Source: Pogostemon cablin
Taxonomy: Eukaryota > Streptophyta > Magnoliopsida > Lamiales > Lamiaceae
Length of the DNA stretch: 64,000 nt
NCBI GenBank assembly: GCA_023678885.1
Contig: CM042998.1
Location: 4,839,820 to 4,903,819, forward strand
Direction of reading: 5' to 3'
Part shown: in pieces, positions 36,985 to 48,547 of the stretch
Position numbering within the stretch: position 1 is the stretch's first letter
Layout: each line of letters starts with the position of its first letter
The notes under the pieces: model-generated
The model's input: only the letters and a program-made list of their open reading frames with translations
Databases searched by the model: none
What the model was told of the DNA's origin: nothing
Position numbers and translations under genes: made by a program

Positions 36985-37850
36985 AACAACGGGGATATAG
37001 CATACGATGACGGGCATAAACCGTTGTCAAAGAGAGCTATGACAACGGGGATTGCCCGTTGTTAAAAAGAACAATATTTTTAATAAAAGTTAAAAGACAA
37101 CGGTATAATAACCTACAACAACGGAGATTCACCGTTGTTAAAATAATCTACAACAATGGGAAAAAACTAACAACGGTGATAAACCGTTGTTAAAAAGAAC
37201 TTACGACAACGGGCGAAATTCCGTTGTTAAAAGGCGTTGTTAAAAGTAAGAAGCCTTTAACAGCTCCTGGATTAACAACGGAGATTTCGAGCTACAACAA
37301 CGGTTAATTTCTGTTGTTAAATTCATCTACAACAACGGGGATAATAGCAACAACAACGGTGATTCACCGTTGTTAAAAAGAACTTACGACGACGGGAAAA
37401 ATGCCGTTGTTTAATAGTATGGTACCTTTGTTTAATAGTATGGTACCTTTAACAACTCCCGAATTAACAACGGAGATTTTGAGGTACAACAAAGGGTAAT
37501 CCCCGTTGTCATAGTTGGATACAATAATGGGGATTCCATTAACGACAACGCGGATTCCACGTTGTTAAAGCTAAGATACGACAACGAGTTAAAACTGTTG
37601 TTAAAGGGTTGGTACCTTAAACAATTTCCGGATTGACAACTAATATTATTAGCAACAACAACGGGGATAATCCGTTTTTAAAAATATCTACAACAATGGG
37701 GATTCCCCGTTGTTAAAACATATTTGTTACCATTACAAGAATTAACAACGGATATTTAATAGTTACAACAACGGGGTTTCCCCGTTGTTATAAATAACCT
37801 ACGACAACGGGTTTTCCACCGTTGTTAAAAGTTCAGACTTTTAACAACTG
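36985..37850. repeat. Tandem array of palindromic ACAACGG units
   Basis: Many units of the form ACAACGGGGATTnCCCGTTGTTAAA follow one another at roughly 40-60-bp steps. Each unit is itself an imperfect inverted repeat, so single strands could fold into many short hairpins. It is the right-hand subterminal region of the CACTA-like element. Confidence 0.88.
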
Positions 37851-37860
37851 CAGGTTGATT

Positions 37861-38090
37861 AGCACGCTTTCAAAAAAATTAACCGGTTGAACTTTCCACC
37901 GTTTTCCACCGTCTCACGGGTTTTCCAACGTTTTTTATTTTAATTTTTTTGATTGTTAAAAGTTCAGTTAATTGATTAGCACGCATAAAAAATTAAAATA
38001 AAAAAATTAATGGGTTGGTGGAGGATCCGTCTCACATAATAGGATCCGTAAGACGGTCTCACCCAATACCTACTCATACAAAATTAGTTT
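37861..38090. other. Junction with duplicated TTGATTAGCACGC and a terminus
   Basis: TTGATTAGCACGC occurs at about 37856 and again at about 37973, bracketing CCACCGTTTTCCACCGTCTC. At 38028-38075 follow GTCTCACATAATAGGATCC and GTAAGACGGTCTCACCCAA, a copy of the GTGAGACCGTCTCAC terminus family in reverse orientation. Confidence 0.5.
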
Positions 38091-38094
38091 GATA

Positions 38095-40155
38095 GAATAT
38101 AAATGTGCAACATTATATATTAAAGTAGTTTATTAAGAATATGAGGAGTCATTGTTAATATTAATTAAATATTAAATATTTTCATTGTCATTAATTGGGG
38201 AATGTTAAAGATGTTATAAAAGAAATAAGTGGAGATAGAGTTAGAAAAAAATGTTTCTCAGTGCTATTAATTTTTAATATATTATTATGATTGCAATTAT
38301 GATGTGTATAAAAAGTAATGCTCACATGTAGTTATATATTATTTAATAATTTATTATTAAAAAAAAGAAAAAAAAACTTAAAAGTTTATGTTGAGATAAC
38401 AAAAACGAAAAACCAAAATGTAAGTGATAATAATGTTATAAATAATATAAAAAATGTGATAATAATGTTAAATCCATCTTTTAACCTTCAGAAATCTTAT
38501 AAATAATAATAATAATCTTTATTAAAAAAGAAATACTACATTTACGTTATGACACAAAAAATTGCTAGATTACGATATAAGTGAAAAACTTCAAGTTAAT
38601 TCCTCGTAATGATTAATCATACATATATGGTGGATCGAATAGTATAGAATTTGAAATAAATAATACATTTTTTATAAGGGCGGACCATACAGCACTTCGT
38701 AGTTAATTACACTACTTTCTTACTTGAATAGCATCCAATGGGAAAAATATTAGACAACACAAAATCAGGAAGTCGCCTATAATTTATCCATTCTTTTAAT
38801 CTATATAAAAATAAAAATTAATACATACACAAATTTTACATATAATCAAATTTCTCTACTGATTCTTTTAGAAATCTAAGCAGCCTTACAAAAATCTAAC
38901 CACAAATTATATATCATCATCTTATGATCATCATTACTCTTAAAACGACGTCGTCGTCTCCCTTTTGATGTCGCATTGCATCTTTGCCCTCTCATCTAAC
39001 CAAGCATCTGAAAAGTTTCCATTGTCGTCGTGGATCCGTTCATGGAGTCCACCTCCAGGGCTCCAATGCTTAAATTGCCACTGCAAGTCACTCTACATTT
39101 TATAGTGTTTGATTTTCTCATCATATTAATTACTCATATAACTTTGTGAATTCATTGTATATATTTATATTAATAATTAATTAAGTGACTCCAAGAGACT
39201 AAATAAATATAAATAGTCTTACATGCACAATAAATAATTTATTTAAAATAGTTTAAAGTTAAAGATGTAATTAAAAAAATTAAGTGGGGATAAAATGAGA
39301 AAAATTGTTAATCATGAGACTAGCCACTTTTAATATATTATGATATGATTATGATGATAATAAATAATTAAAGTAAATATTCCTTTAATATATTAATTAA
39401 AACTTTTTTTTTCTTTTTTGCCTACATATCATTTTCAGAAGCCTCCTCCATTTACTTCCATAATTACCATAATTAGGATTGAAGACATTATCAGAATGAA
39501 TTGATTTGTGAAATCCTAAAGCGGCCATTGAAGTAACCTTCATCTCAAGCTTCATCTGTGTGGGGAATGTATAGATGCAAAATAAATTCTATATATATAT
39601 TTTTTGAATTAATTTAATTATTTATTATTTATTTAATATAATTTAATTATTTAAAAATATTGTATCTATAATTTTAGAACTAAAAGATAAATATTTAAAT
39701 AATTGATATTTATCGAAATAGAATATTCTTATCAAATCTACATATAATTAATTTTAATATTTGATCAGACAAAGCTTTTAAATTTTTTTATTAATAAAAA
39801 ATTATATAAATAAATACATATATTTATTTTAAAATTTGAATATGAATATTATCAAATAAAAAATTTTATTAATAAAAATACATAAAAAAATATATCAATT
39901 ATAATATTCTTATTTAATAATTAATTTAATTATTGAATAATAAATAAATCAAAAATATTTAATTTAATTATTAATTATTTATTATTTTATTTGATTATTT
40001 AAAAATATTTTATCTATATTTTATAACTAAAAGATAAATATTTAAATATTTGATATTTATTTTAAAAGAATATTTTTATCAAAATCTATATATAATTAAT
40101 TTTAATATTTGATTTGACAAAGCTTTTAAATTTTTTATTAATAAAAAATTACATA
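38095..40155. other. AT-rich repeat-derived intergenic DNA
   Basis: No gene. Two diverged copies of one dispersed repeat (about 38095-38300 and 39190-39360) share GTTAAAGATGT, AAGTGGGGATA-like words and TTAATATATTA; a third is near 46640-46760. A second duplicated tract (GACAAAGCTTTTAAATTTTT at about 39769 and 40118, with TAAAAGATAAATATTTAAAT before each) indicates a further direct repeat about 350 bp apart. Confidence 0.5.
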
Positions 40156-40386
40156 TTCCCTCCGTTCCGCCCAAAGGTGGTCATTTGTTTTTTGTGCGTA
40201 GCTTAAGGAATATTATTATTTTATGTGTAGTGGGTAGTTGTATTAGTAGTGAATGGTGAGCCACATGTAGGACATTTTTACTAAAAGTGAGAAATGTAGA
40301 CATTTTTACTAAAAGTGAGAAATGTGGACATTTGGATGAGACGTCCAATATAGTAAAATGAGTATTTTTCTATGGAAGGGAGGGAG
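40156..40386. mobile_element. Stowaway-like MITE
   Basis: Starts TTCCCTCCGTTCCGCCCAAA after TA and ends CTATGGAAGGGAGGGAG before TA. Internal GACATTTTTACTAAAAGTGA is present twice in tandem (about 40272 and 40301). Confidence 0.7.
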
Positions 40387-41657
40387 TAATAAGATTAGAT
40401 AATATTTTTTTATATAATATTTTGTAATCTTTATCTAATAAAATAAGAAAATATATTTTCTAATCTTAAATTTAATGGAATAAAGAATATAAAATAAAAT
40501 AAAATAAATAATATTTGAGTTTTTTTTATTAAATATAATTAAATATTATTTCTCTCTCCTAATCTATACATTAAATATTATATCTCTTAATTTAAGTGAA
40601 AAAAAAAATTGAAGGACCGAGGGAGTTATATACAATAAATAGTTAATGTCATGTATGGGCTCAATGAAGATATATTAATTGAAATTAAGCATATAATATT
40701 GATTAAAAATGAGTCAAATATGCCAAAAATATCTTATATATTTACCAAATTTATAATATAAAATAAAAAAGTAAATTTTAAATAATAAAATATATTATTA
40801 GTATAATTAAATTTTATTATTAAAGTCAAAAGTATTAAGTGGACGGTCAAGATTAAAATAGAATTATTTCTAAATAAAGTAAAAGTGAAAAAAATTGAAA
40901 ACAAAAGCGAAAATTTAGATTTGCTTTTATATACTCCCTCCGTCCCGATCAAACTGAACCGTTTGACTGCATAAAGCTCTCACAAAAGTTACAGTAAACG
41001 GTACAATATGCAGTCACATTCACATTGTACTTTTTTTATTTTTTTATTTTTTATAATTACATAAATGGTAAATTTTCAAAATAATAATGAATAATTTATG
41101 CAAATTTGTAATTTATAAATGACATCAAAATTTCTTTATATACAATGCGTTTGTATGTTACATTACTTGCAATATGAATCTTACATTTTCAATTGCTGGG
41201 TAGTCGCTGATAGCTCTAAAAAATTTAGTATAAATTTTTTCTTGCATTATTTGTATCAACATTTAGATAAGAGATCTCTATAAACCAGTTTTACTTAATA
41301 AATTTATCTTGTTTTTTATCCCATAATCATTATCAAAAAAGTATAATTGGAAGAACATTAGTTCATTCTCTGGCAGAAGAGCTGGAATATTATGGTATGT
41401 CTGTCCTTTAACTCTAAATGTGTAAACTTCTTTATTTGCGTTGGCAAGATTTTTATCTATGTTCACTCAAAATGAGGTAGATGAGAAGATACTGTTGAAA
41501 CGTCTAATTTTTTCCTAAACCGAATCCATTCATATGTTTAAGAAATGAACAAATCGTACAATAGTTCGGGTACTTCAGTTTCTACAAGATGTACCTACTA
41601 AAAATAAATGTTAAGATTTAATCGTTTATTTTTGTACTTGTATATGAATAGAATGTA
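40387..41657. other. AT-rich intergenic DNA
   Basis: No gene. A MITE right end (GAAGGACCGAGGGAGT) at 40611-40626 and a left end (CTCCCTCCGTCCCGATCAAA) at 40934-40953 lack clear partners. Confidence 0.4.
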
Positions 41658-41910
41658 CTCTCTCCGTCCCGCGTTAATGTTTACTTTTACTTTTTGCACG
41701 TAAATTAAGAGATATAATAGTTTAATGTATATTGAGGTGAGAGAAATAATATTTTATGTAAAGTGGGTAGTTGTATCAGTGTTGTATGTGGGCCCTACAT
41801 GAAATAAATAATTGTATTGTGTGGGCCCAACATGACAAAAAATAAAATGTAAACCTTAACTTAGGACAACCAAAAAAGAAAAATGTAAACCTTAACACGG
41901 GACGGAGTGA
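41658..41910. mobile_element. Stowaway-like MITE
   Basis: Starts CTCTCTCCGTCCCGCGTTAA after TA and ends CTTAACACGGGACGGAGTGA. Inner sequence matches 15511-15730. Near the right end GTAAACCTTAAC occurs twice, about 40 bp apart. Confidence 0.8.
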
Positions 41911-43257
41911 ATATAATTTTTTATTACTTGTACATGTCCATTTTGACAACAGAAAGTTGGAGTTTCTGATTCAAACTTTGTAGATGTAAAAAATCTAGAT
42001 GGACCTTTTATTTTTAAAGTTGGTCTCTTGTGTCCTCGGGGCACACTGTACGCCCATACTCCTTATTTTTAATTCATGAATATGATAGACAAATAACGTT
42101 GATGCATTTCCTTCTGCATTAATTATTTTATTTGTACAAATCATCAATATTCGATAAAATTATCAAATAACTGATTTTTTTATTTGCCTTTTTATTTTTT
42201 TTATCTTTTGTTTTTTGATTCTATACTACTTTAAATCTTGCGCCTTCGCTCTTCATGTGTTAACACTGAATACCTTGAATTTTTTTGTTAATCATCCATA
42301 TCTTCTCTTTAATTTTGTCACATAAAAAAAATAGTTAATTGCCAAAAATTATTCAATGAACAATTAATAATTCATATTAAAAATATAATATCTTTAAAAT
42401 AATTTTCAAACTAATTTTTTAAAAAAATAGTATTACGTAAGTTTTGGTTAATAACGTTTGTAAACATTATGAGAAAATAAATTGTAAAATTATAATATTA
42501 AGTTTGATTATATTTAAATACATTTTATATTCTTAGTAATTATAATATTTCTTCTATAACATTCAAAAATTTAAGATTTAATTTTATATTTTTTTTATTA
42601 TTCAAACTTTAAATTGTTAAAATTAATCTGAAAATTGTTATATGAAATATTTATTTATTTATTTTTAATATTCCACAATATGTATTCTTACATGGACAAA
42701 AAGAAATTTTGATGTAATAATTTATAAATAGCAAATTCGTTTATCTTATTCATTATTATTTTTAAAATTTACAACATACGTAATAAAAAAATAAATAAAG
42801 ACAAAAAAAAGTGCCATGTTACTTGAGTCTTCAATACAACAAAAAATATTTTTTAGAGGGATAAACTATTACTCTTATAACTAAAAAAGTAGTTTTAAAA
42901 TTTTGTGGATCCTTATTTATTGATTTTTCATTGGTACATGAAAAATTATTGTTTAGAAAGATAAATATTACTAAAAAAAACTCTTAAATTATTGTGCACT
43001 CTTATTTATAGATAATAAATCTTTATTGCATTAAAAATGACTTTTTAAAAATATGCACAAGTATTATTTTATATTTTACATTATTTAGATCAAATGTTTA
43101 TATATATATATATATATAATATAAATTATTTATTTAATAATAACTAAATGTTACGAATAGTTTTTTAAAAGGAAATAAAAATTATGCATAAGATTTATTC
43201 AATTTTCATAAATCAGAATATAACTGAATATAAATAAAAATGGCTTGTAATATAAAT

Positions 43258-43260
<3 letters not shown>
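41911..43260. other. AT-rich intergenic DNA
   Basis: Extremely A+T-rich with no ORF or repeat that I can define, apart from a short TA run near 43098. Confidence 0.4.

Positions 43261-43262
<2 letters not shown>

Positions 43263-43338
<76 letters not shown>
43263..43338. repeat. (TA)n microsatellite
   Basis: Uninterrupted TA dinucleotides over about 75 bp. Confidence 0.95.
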
Positions 43339-43345
<7 letters not shown>

Positions 43346-43561
43346 ATGCATTAATAAATAATGCGTATGTATGAAATATATAAACAATTATATTTAATAG
43401 TATTTACAAAATTTAAAATTATTAAATTTTACTTCACTTTTCTCATATTATACCTACCATATTTTCCTTTCAACGCAAAAAAAAAAAAAAATAGATTGAA
43501 CGGAAAATTAGTACTACTAAAATGTTGAAAATAGATAACCGTGGAAAATGGGGTGTCGGAT

Positions 43562-43990
43562 GGCAAAGGGGCGAAGCTAGTCTTGCTGTCGGAGGCGGAG
43601 ATCCTGCATCAAATCTCCCTCTCTGAGTTCAATATTTTTGGAATTGAAATGGGGAAGCAAGTGTCTGAGGCGGAGATCCGGCAGATATGCGTCAACGCTT
43701 GTCAAAATTTCCTCTTTGAGCCCAATCTTTTTTGAAGGCAAAGGGGGAAGAAAGTGCAGCTATCGGAGGCACAGATCTGAAGCGAACAGGCCTGCATCAA
43801 CCCTTTTTGAAGGCCAAGAGGGAAGCAAGTGTAGCTGTAGGAGGTGGAGATCCGGCATATCTACGTCAACGCTTGTCGAATCTTCCTCTCTCAGTCCAAT
43901 CTTTTTCAAGGTAATGGTGGGAAGCAAATGCAGCCTTGGGAGGCGGAGATCCGGCAGCTCTGCGTCGACGCTCATGTGAAGATATGCAGT
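43562..43990 (+). pseudogene. Five-copy decayed tandem array of a PP1 catalytic-subunit fragment
   Basis: Five units of about 75-98 bp start near 43562, 43650, 43743, 43820 and 43918. Each carries GGGAAGCAAGTG-like, GAGGCGGAGATCCGGCA-like and (in most) CGTCAACGCTTGTC-like words. Translated in the proper frame, the units give GKQVSEAEIRQICVNACQNF plus LFEPNLF, EIRHIYVNACRIFLSQSNLF, and in the last unit WEAEIRQLCVDAHVKIC. This matches the N-terminal segment of Ser/Thr protein phosphatase 1 (pattern GKQVxLSExEIRQLC, then FLxQPNLLELxAPxKIC). Only this one segment is reiterated; the metal-binding GDIHG part is absent, and frames differ among units, so no enzyme is made. Confidence 0.8.
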
Positions 43991-46600
43991 CTGCTTTTTC
44001 TTTACTTTTGTTTTTTACTCAGTTTCTTTGATTGACTTGTATTTTATTTTGCATGTATGTGGGTCTTTGAATGTTTGGAATTTATGCAGTCTGCATAATA
44101 TGTTTGGGGTTTGTTCAGGCAAGTCTTATTTTTATTATATTTTTCTTTTTACGCAGGTAAGATTACTGGAGGAAATGCAGTTGAAGGCATTTCTAGAGTA
44201 ATTTAAGGAAGCAAATGTCAACCCATTTGTGGTTCAAGTTAAGGAAGCAAATGATTTGAAAATTTACAGGTAGATGTAGTTCTTGTGTTCTATTCATATA
44301 ACGAAGGGATCTTTTTAGCTTCTTGTGTGATCACTGCATGTCTACAAATGTGTCCACGTAGGAGAAATTCTCAGCATTTCAGAAAATCCGGTTTGTTTCT
44401 TAACATAGTCTAGTTGATTTAAAATCTTAAGGATGAGTGAGCATATGTAAAATTCTTAATTATCCATTTTCTTGCTTTTGTAATATTATTGATACATTTA
44501 AGACATCCTGTTTCCTTCAATCCATAAATCCTACTTTTTACATGATTGCAGGCAGACGTTCTGATAAAATGTTTCTATTGACTGAATCATAGGTAATCTT
44601 CTTATGTTTTTTTTTACTAAAGTGTAGTTTCTTAATAGCAATAATCTTATAATAACGCGTTACATTGACGTGTTCAAAAATAAAGAATGGAACATTGTAT
44701 TATCTATTTGTATATTGAATGTTACCCTTATCTTAGAAGTCTGCTTACTATTTTTCATCATGTTATTCTCTAATTATGTATATTATCATTTCACTAAAAT
44801 AATACGAAGAACATAGAGGAAAGTATTATAGAAAAATACAAATTCTTGTTCTTCATCAACTTAAATTAATCTGATTTACTTAAGGAATGGAAAACTGTGT
44901 AAGTTTTTCCAGTTCTTATGCCATTTTATTTATCATATTTTTTTTCACTGATTATCAATACATGATACTGCTGTTATGAAATGCTACACTCTATTCATAC
45001 GAATTTTGAAAAATTAATCTGATGTTATGTAAATAATTACCTTTAATGGTCTTCAGTTGGCTGCAACTATTTCCTTGTTTTTGCTGACTTGAACTCTTAT
45101 TGCCTTTACAAATAATGCTGGTCAACTGTTTATGTTATAAGGATACTTCCTCAGAGGAAGTCAAACAAAAAGGTTTTTGTAAAAGAATGGAAAGATCTGC
45201 TAACACTTCTAACAGCTGAACAGGTATTTCTTGTTATACAATTTTATGCATCGATTTACCTGTTTAATAATGAACTTTGGTTATGGTAAAAGCTAAAACA
45301 ATATTTGAAACATTAGATGATATGCTTAAAATTGCCCTTCTGGTTCTCTAGATGGCTGCAACTATTTCCTTGTTTTTCATTAAATTGAACTCTTATTCTC
45401 TATCTGAATATTGCTGATCAACGTCTATGTAGTTTTTTGTTATATTTTTAGTTTATAACTCTTGAGATTTGATTGAATTCTATGAATAATATGTATGTTA
45501 GAAGAAATGGATTTCCTGAGTTTTTAATAATTATGATAATTAATTGTGTCTTTTCGATTGTCTTTCTCGTGAGTTTCTTTATTGATATCAAATGATTTAC
45601 AATCTATTTGGATTTGAAGATCTAATAAGGAAGTATTATGGAAGCATTTGTATATCTATTTTTAAATAATGTAGGTGTTCTGATTCTTTCAAACTTTTCC
45701 TGTTAAATTGGTGAACAATAGAAACAAAAAATTGTGTTAAAGCATCAGCTTTACCTTGTAGACAACATGCAGTTTCACAATTGATAATAAACTTTTAAAA
45801 TATAAAGAACTAACATCACAGTCAATTAAGATTAACCTCAAAGTTTCAGTTTTTCGATTCTCTTTATGATGTAGTACTTCTCTTGAACTTTTCCGGGCTA
45901 CCCTTACTTTTATGCACCATTATTCTTCATGAAAATCCAACTCCTTAATTTCTCCTCCATATCTGAGTCACCTTTTAAAAGAATTTTAAAATGAGATGCT
46001 GCATAGATAATCAAATAATTGTAATGGTATTTACATGGTGATATATACCTTTTAACTCTTCCTTTAATGGCATGCCTTTCGAGTTCTCTATTGATTGATG
46101 TCTTGCTGCTGTCTTCTCCATTGATTCAAAGCTATTTGTTTAGTTTTCTTTGTTGTATCTAGTTCAGTTTAGCAATACAAATTCAAATTCAAAATTGACC
46201 AAATGAAGCATGATGTGTTGCTATTTATAATTAGCAGTTATTAATATTCCATTAATATGCTGCAGAATCTTAGGAGGCAAGTGATACTCACATTACAAAT
46301 GAGATTACATACGACTGCCCAAGGAACTTTTATGACTGTCCACATGACATTTTATGGATGTATGAAGTATTTCTCAGTTTTAATAAATGAATTCACAGAA
46401 TTTCAAAGAGTTGATAGTATTATATGGATGTCAAGTGGCAATATATGTGTACTTCAACGAATGTTTTGTTTTCTGATGTCCAGGTGGCAATATATGTGTA
46501 CTGCAACAAATGATTTATTTATTGAAATAGTTACTATACAGTGTATTCTTTATTTGACATTTGACAGGTGAAATGAAATGTATAAGGTAGGATAGTCAAA
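43991..46600. other. Intergenic DNA with duplicated stretches
   Basis: No gene is supported. TGGCTGCAACTATTTCCTTG occurs at about 45058 and again at about 45354 followed by partly matching DNA, a diverged direct repeat. Near 45135-45222 an open stretch (RKSNKKVFVKEWKDLLTLLT) before a CAGGTATTTC donor could be an exon remnant. GTGGCAATATATGTGTACT occurs twice 49 bp apart at 46435 and 46484. Confidence 0.45.
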
Positions 46601-47809
46601 AAGTAGTATGAAAAAATTGAAAAGTCACTAAAATGTAGTACAATGTATTTAATATTATAAATATAAACTAAGTTATTAAATGTTATGTCATTAATAGATG
46701 AAGGGTAAAGATGTGTTATTTAAAAAAATAGGTAGGGATATAATTGGTAAAAAAATTTCTCAAATCCACGCATTATACACTTTGAATCCATATTAATTTT
46801 ACAACTTACCCACCTTTTACACATCCTTCGTAATCAATTAATATTCTTTCACTTTTTTTCTCATCTCACATATTTTTCTCACATTACTAATACTACATTT
46901 TTACATGTATCATCACATATCTCTTAAATATTAATTTAATATAAAATTAAAATTTATCCTACAAAAATCCAAAACAAACATACATTATTCAACCATTTTC
47001 AAATCCACACAAACCCATAATAATTATAGCTAACATACATTATATATAGAAAAAAAAATTCCAACAAATTAGAGTTTAACTTAAAAGAAATAAGCTACTC
47101 ACATAACTTCTCTGTAACTCGGGCTTTGCCCAAATTACTGGATCTGTTGCTTTTGATTTATCAGTAACTTGGGTTTTGGCTCAAATTGCTGGCTATGTTA
47201 CTTGTGAAGCTCTCTTGTATTTTGTTTTACTTTGGAAGAGAGAAGGGATTACACCCTCAAAACACATATTTACTTTGTACCTTTATTTTGAGGTGTAGTT
47301 TAATATCTTTAAGTAATAAATAAATTATAAAGTATATTATGTGAATTGTGAAGAGTTATTAATTTTGAAATTAAAGTGTGTTGTGAGATTATTGATTTGT
47401 GTTTATATTCTTATCTGGATTTAAACTTGTTCATGAGACAAATAAAATAATAAGTGTGAATTTATTTATTTATGAAACAGATTAAATAATATATGATTGG
47501 CTCTTGTGATTTCAAAAAGAATATAAATTATTAGTTTTAGCTCAGCACGTAATAGTTATTGCCATTATAAGAAAAGAGTGCTCTATTTGTAGTTTTAGAA
47601 TTTAGCACGTTAATATTTATTGTCATCTTAAGAATGTTGAAAAACGTTTTATATTTCTGTGGTTTTATTTTATTGTTCGAAAAAAAGCCCAATTTTAATG
47701 AGTTAAACAAGTAACAGCGGTTGTCAGTTGACCAACAAACGCCGCGCTCGGCGCTCCTCCGCCGTCTCCTTCTCCAATTGCCACCACCGATGTCTGATCC
47801 TTTATCTAA
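46601..47809. other. Upstream region of the glutaminyl cyclase gene
   Basis: A third copy of the dispersed repeat of 38095 lies at about 46640-46760. At 47113-47195 GTAACTCGGGCTTTGCCCAA and GTAACTTGGGTTTTGGCTCA form a diverged direct repeat. The leader before the ATG (about 47720-47809) is GC-richer, as expected for a 5' UTR; no clear TATA box is seen. Confidence 0.4.
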
Positions 47810-48293
47810 ATGGCTACACAATCGCTGAGGAAAAAGTCTCAGCGGCGTTCAGCGAATCCAATTCCTGCTGATTCTCCCGGCAGTCCTACGCCACCTTCTG
47901 CGACGTCGTTTCACTGGAATTACAGGATGGCCACTCTACTGGCTTCAGCTATTTTATTTGTATGCTTTTTGGTATTCTATAGCGTTTCCTCGAACGTGGG
48001 TAGCGCGGTTGGTTTGGAGCCAAATATCGATCGGCTTTATAGCATTGAAGTTGTGAATGAGTTTCCTCACGATCCCGATGCTTTCACTCAGGTTTTCTTC
48101 ATTTTGATTTAATTATCTGAGTGATTCTTATTTTCGTTAGTTTTATGAGAGAATGATTGACAATCCATCATTTCGAAGGTCTACAGATCATTTGTGATTG
48201 TTTAAATTTACTCTTTCTATATTTTGATATTTGATGCACACTCCACTTGCTATACCAGTTATTTCAATTTATTTGTATTTTTTGGTAATATAA

Positions 48294-48356
<63 letters not shown>

Positions 48357-48454
48357 CTGATCGATAATCGTTGCTTCATTTAAACTGGCCTAAAGAAACG
48401 GTGCTCTATTTTTAACGTTGGAAACCCCCAATTACTAAGTTGAATAATTTATAA

Positions 48455-48547
<93 letters not shown>

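Larger units (their letters stand above)
30214..37860 (+). mobile_element. CACTA-like DNA transposon carrying gene fragments
   Basis: The left end reads CACTATGCCAAAACTGTGG (30214), a CACTA-type terminus, followed by subterminal CCGTTGTTATAA and ACAACGG words up to 30385. The right side (about 36985-37850) is a long array of the same words in both orientations. Asymmetric subterminal arrays of this kind are typical of plant CACTA (En/Spm) elements. The inside has no TnpA/TnpD-like ORF but has gene-derived exon pieces, including an ALBINO3 exon. I could not find the matching right terminus (reverse of CACTA), so the right border is approximate and the element may be truncated. Confidence 0.62.

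Noticed and set aside
37000..37850. CRISPR-like regular repeat array
   Set aside because: Units are palindromic, variable in length and merge without unique spacers; nuclear plant DNA with transposon subterminal repeats explains them.
46257..46571. Plus-strand 104-residue ORF
   Set aside because: It spans a 49-bp duplicated stretch and has no recognisable family or splice context.
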